DNA of 64,000 nt from Ceratobasidium sp. AG-K (taxonomy: Eukaryota; Basidiomycota; Agaricomycetes; Cantharellales; Ceratobasidiaceae). The position numbers were made by a program, and so were the translations under genes. A model generated the notes under the pieces. That model worked only from the letters and a program-made list of their open reading frames with translations, did no database searches and was not told where the DNA came from. This document shows positions 62,001 through 64,000 of this stretch, piece after piece. How positions within the stretch are numbered: the first letter of the stretch is position 1; the number at the start of each line of letters is the position of its first letter. The stretch is from assembly GCA_037039685.1 (NCBI GenBank), contig JAWNGF010000001.1, positions 6,262,001-6,326,000 of the forward strand, given 5' to 3'.

Positions 62001-62743
62001 CAAATTCGTGGTTGGGTTCTGGAGATAAAATAAGGTTGATATCTTTGAGCCCACAGCTCGATTGCAAGTATGCATCCCGCGGGCAGTGTGAAGTCTTCCC
62101 CAGCGAGCCCACATTTGTAAGTGATCAGTCTGTTTTTCTCTGGACTAATAAAACGTTGGTCACCATTCAACAACATGGGACATTTGTCTAATACCTGTGT
62201 TGTCCTCGATGACGCTGCCTTGGGGTCCGATACAGTTCCATTTTTGAGTACAAAGATAAAAGCTTGTTGAGCGGTGTCTCCAGGCAGGCAAGGCTAGTTG
62301 TTTACCGAATCGGCAACTAGAGGCCTGATATCCCCCAAGGCTTGTCGGCAGTTAGACACCCTTGGACCTGTGTGCTCGAGACGGTCGCTCAATTGAGCTT
62401 TGGGTTTCGCGTTCGCAGATGCATCAGCGATCGTTACAAATGTAGTCGACGCGTCTGTTCGGCTACTGATATATTATCAACATTTTCTAGGTAAGTGAAG
62501 CCAAACCCGTGCTTAATGGCTGTGCATGGCTCAGTCTCATCGCCACCAGTTGATGGTCTGTGCCTCGGCAAGCGCTGGTGATGCGGATGGCCAGATTGTA
62601 TTGGTGGGATACAATTAATAGAGGTTATACATAGCCCAAGCTGCATGCTTATTGACACACTGCCAGTGGAGGCACTGGTCTGATTTTAGTAGATAAGTAG
62701 TTGAGGGTGAGGTTTCGAATTACAACCCATTCTCAGCGTTCTG
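59055..62743. other. Large gene-poor region
   Basis: About 3.7 kb. Several open frames (for example 59577-59944 plus, 61796-62176 minus) have no recognised motif, no good start context and no consistent splice partners. No transposon, tRNA or rRNA seen. Confidence 0.4.
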
Positions 62744-63382
62744 ATGGCTTTCAACCCTCAAAGGCGCTCCTCCGCGACGCAGCACCCACCTGCTATGTCA
62801 AGCCACACCTCCCCATCGGGTTCCTACTTGGATCCTTACTACACCCGTGGCCCGCACCCTTCTCCATATTATATCAGCGACGCTGCCCACGCGTTGGACG
62901 CGTTCGCCACGGTTAATCGAGCGCTTGGAGCTCGAAATAACCGCCAATCGGCGCCAATTGTAGTGCAGCGGGCACCGCGTGCGCCAAAGGCGCCCGCACC
63001 CCTACCACAACCTCAACCGCATTCTAGAACACTACGAAACGCCGAGGTTGTGGGGAATCGAGCGCTCTACCCAAACAACGTTGCGCGACCTTCCCATGAT
63101 CAAGAAAGGATGGACCCGAGGCTCGAAGCTGTCTATGCGGCCGCATATACCCGAGCACCCGGCGCTGGTTTGAGCGACAATCCAAGTCGATACAATACGT
63201 ACCCAAGGGAGACCGCCAACAAGCAGCACATCCCTCCAGCGCGACCGGTTTTGCGATTAATAACCCCATCTAGTCCCCAGTGGCCAACAGAACATGAATC
63301 CCAAGTTCGGGAGAAAACGTTCCAAGACATGGGATTCCAACCTGCACCACTAAAAGATCGTTCCAGTTGCATTATCATGTAG
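62744..63382 (+). CDS. Disordered protein with C-terminal CAAX box
   Basis: Single frame of 212 codons from ATG at 62744. The sequence is rich in Pro, Ser, Ala, Tyr and Arg (HTSPSGSYLDPYYTRGPHPSP, APKAPAPLPQPQPHS), so largely disordered, with one predicted short helix near DAAHALDAFATVNRALGA. The last four residues are C-I-I-M, preceded by KDRSS. CIIM fits a farnesylation CAAX motif (Cys, two aliphatic, Met), so the protein may be lipid-anchored to membranes. I recognise no family; it is far longer than a lipopeptide pheromone precursor and lacks GTPase motifs. A real gene is likely since the frame is long, starts with ATG and ends in a meaningful motif. Confidence 0.6.
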   Translation: MAFNPQRRSSATQHPPAMSSHTSPSGSYLDPYYTRGPHPSPYYISDAAHALDAFATVNRALGARNNRQSAPIVVQRAPRAPKAPAPLPQPQPHSRTLRNAEVVGNRALYPNNVARPSHDQERMDPRLEAVYAAAYTRAPGAGLSDNPSRYNTYPRETANKQHIPPARPVLRLITPSSPQWPTEHESQVREKTFQDMGFQPAPLKDRSSCIIM

Positions 63383-64000
63383 TTTTGTCGTTTGTTTTCT
63401 TCCTCTTTCAAGTATTTTTATTCCCGCTGATAATTTATGTACTTCGAACAATGATAACAATATCAATGCGATCAGCTTTCCTCCATCTTAGACGCGCTCT
63501 CGGTCATTCGCGCCCCGGTATTTCATTTTAACGACGTATAAGCGCCTGCCAAGATAGATCGATTGTCTTCCTTGACAATTCCCTGACAACATCGCCGATG
63601 TTACCCTTGTGATTTGGCTTGGATGATGAACAAGCGGTGCTGATTTCATTGATCCACGTTATCTCCACGATGTTCCAAGGGCATGAGGTATCCGGTTATG
63701 GCCAAAAGTAATCCGGTTATAGGCCAGCGGCTCCGCTTATGTGGTCAAGCAAGTCGGTTAATATAAATAGTCGCTCAGGAATTGCGGGGTGTATGCTGGT
63801 TCGTTGGTCTAGTTTGGCGAAAGTGGCCGCGATTGGAGGGTACGTGGTCGGTGAAAGTCAATTGCGGAGGGCAAACAGGCGCTTGCGAGGCAGGACAAAT
63901 CGTTATCGAGAGAGGCACACCTGTCGCCGAAATGGTCCCTTGGGCCAAATACCAAGCGCAAGATGAGCGTCTTGTGTACCTTAAGTGCTGTAAAGACGTT
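63383..64000. other. Right edge, no gene supported
   Basis: Short imperfect direct repeat ATCCGGTTAT-GGCCA near 63689 and 63710. A frame at 63739-63966 has no recognisable content; TATAAATA stands at 63763. Confidence 0.35.

Noticed and set aside
61796..62176. 126-codon minus-strand frame
   Set aside because: No recognisable domain and no supporting exon structure; located in otherwise non-coding sequence.

Overview
The window reads as nuclear DNA of a filamentous basidiomycete, most likely an Agaricomycete; a Ceratobasidiaceae/Rhizoctonia-type genome is my guess from overall feel, not a database result. Evidence: genes are cut by many short GT-AG introns (about 40-75 nt), sit close together in divergent and convergent pairs, and encode typical fungal proteins (DASH subunit Dam1, Pho80-type cyclin, RMD1-type DUF155 protein, NOC4, TSR3, inositol-type MFS transporter). 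Almost every gene had to be assembled by joining exons; exon limits given here come from splice signals plus reading frame. About 27 protein-coding loci are called. Layout: (1) 0-14.3 kb, dense housekeeping block: tail of a charged coiled-coil gene, Pho80-type cyclin, Polo kinase, long proline-rich RING protein, DAM1, hormone-sensitive-lipase-like hydrolase, small membrane protein. (2) 14.3-23.4 kb, gene-poor accessory block whose only convincing genes are three tandem paralogues for tiny secreted six-cysteine peptides, carried in repeat units that also include their promoters; two are intact and the first is frameshifted. (3) 23.4-36.4 kb, housekeeping block: RMD1-like, LSM8, zinc-free quinone-reductase-type dehydrogenase, EFM7-like methyltransferase, MSH6, MTM1/SLC25A39-type carrier. 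(4) 36.4-47.2 kb, mixed: a second, unrelated cysteine-rich secreted protein, aldo/keto reductase, a Rad51 paralogue with degenerate ATPase motifs, an inositol-type sugar transporter, a hypothetical protein. (5) 47-59 kb: two paralogous Ecl1-like zinc-finger proteins in opposite orientation bracketing TSR3, a hypothetical gene and NOC4. (6) 59-64 kb: mostly empty, with one small protein ending in a CAAX box. Functional themes: mitosis (Polo kinase, Dam1), DNA repair (MSH6, Rad51 paralogue), ribosome biogenesis (TSR3, NOC4), U6 snRNP (LSM8), mitochondria (MTM1-like, RMD1-like). They are neighbours rather than a pathway. The most novel content is the peptide family: signal peptide, short pro-region, then about 28 residues with cysteines spaced CX3CX3C-X7-CX3CX3C, which suggests a disulfide-stapled helical hairpin. 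The window is also rich in extreme exons: 7-nt first exons in the peptide genes, an apparent 1-nt exon, a 9-nt internal exon and a 9-nt last exon. Several apparent single-base frame breaks occur, so local sequence error must be kept in mind.
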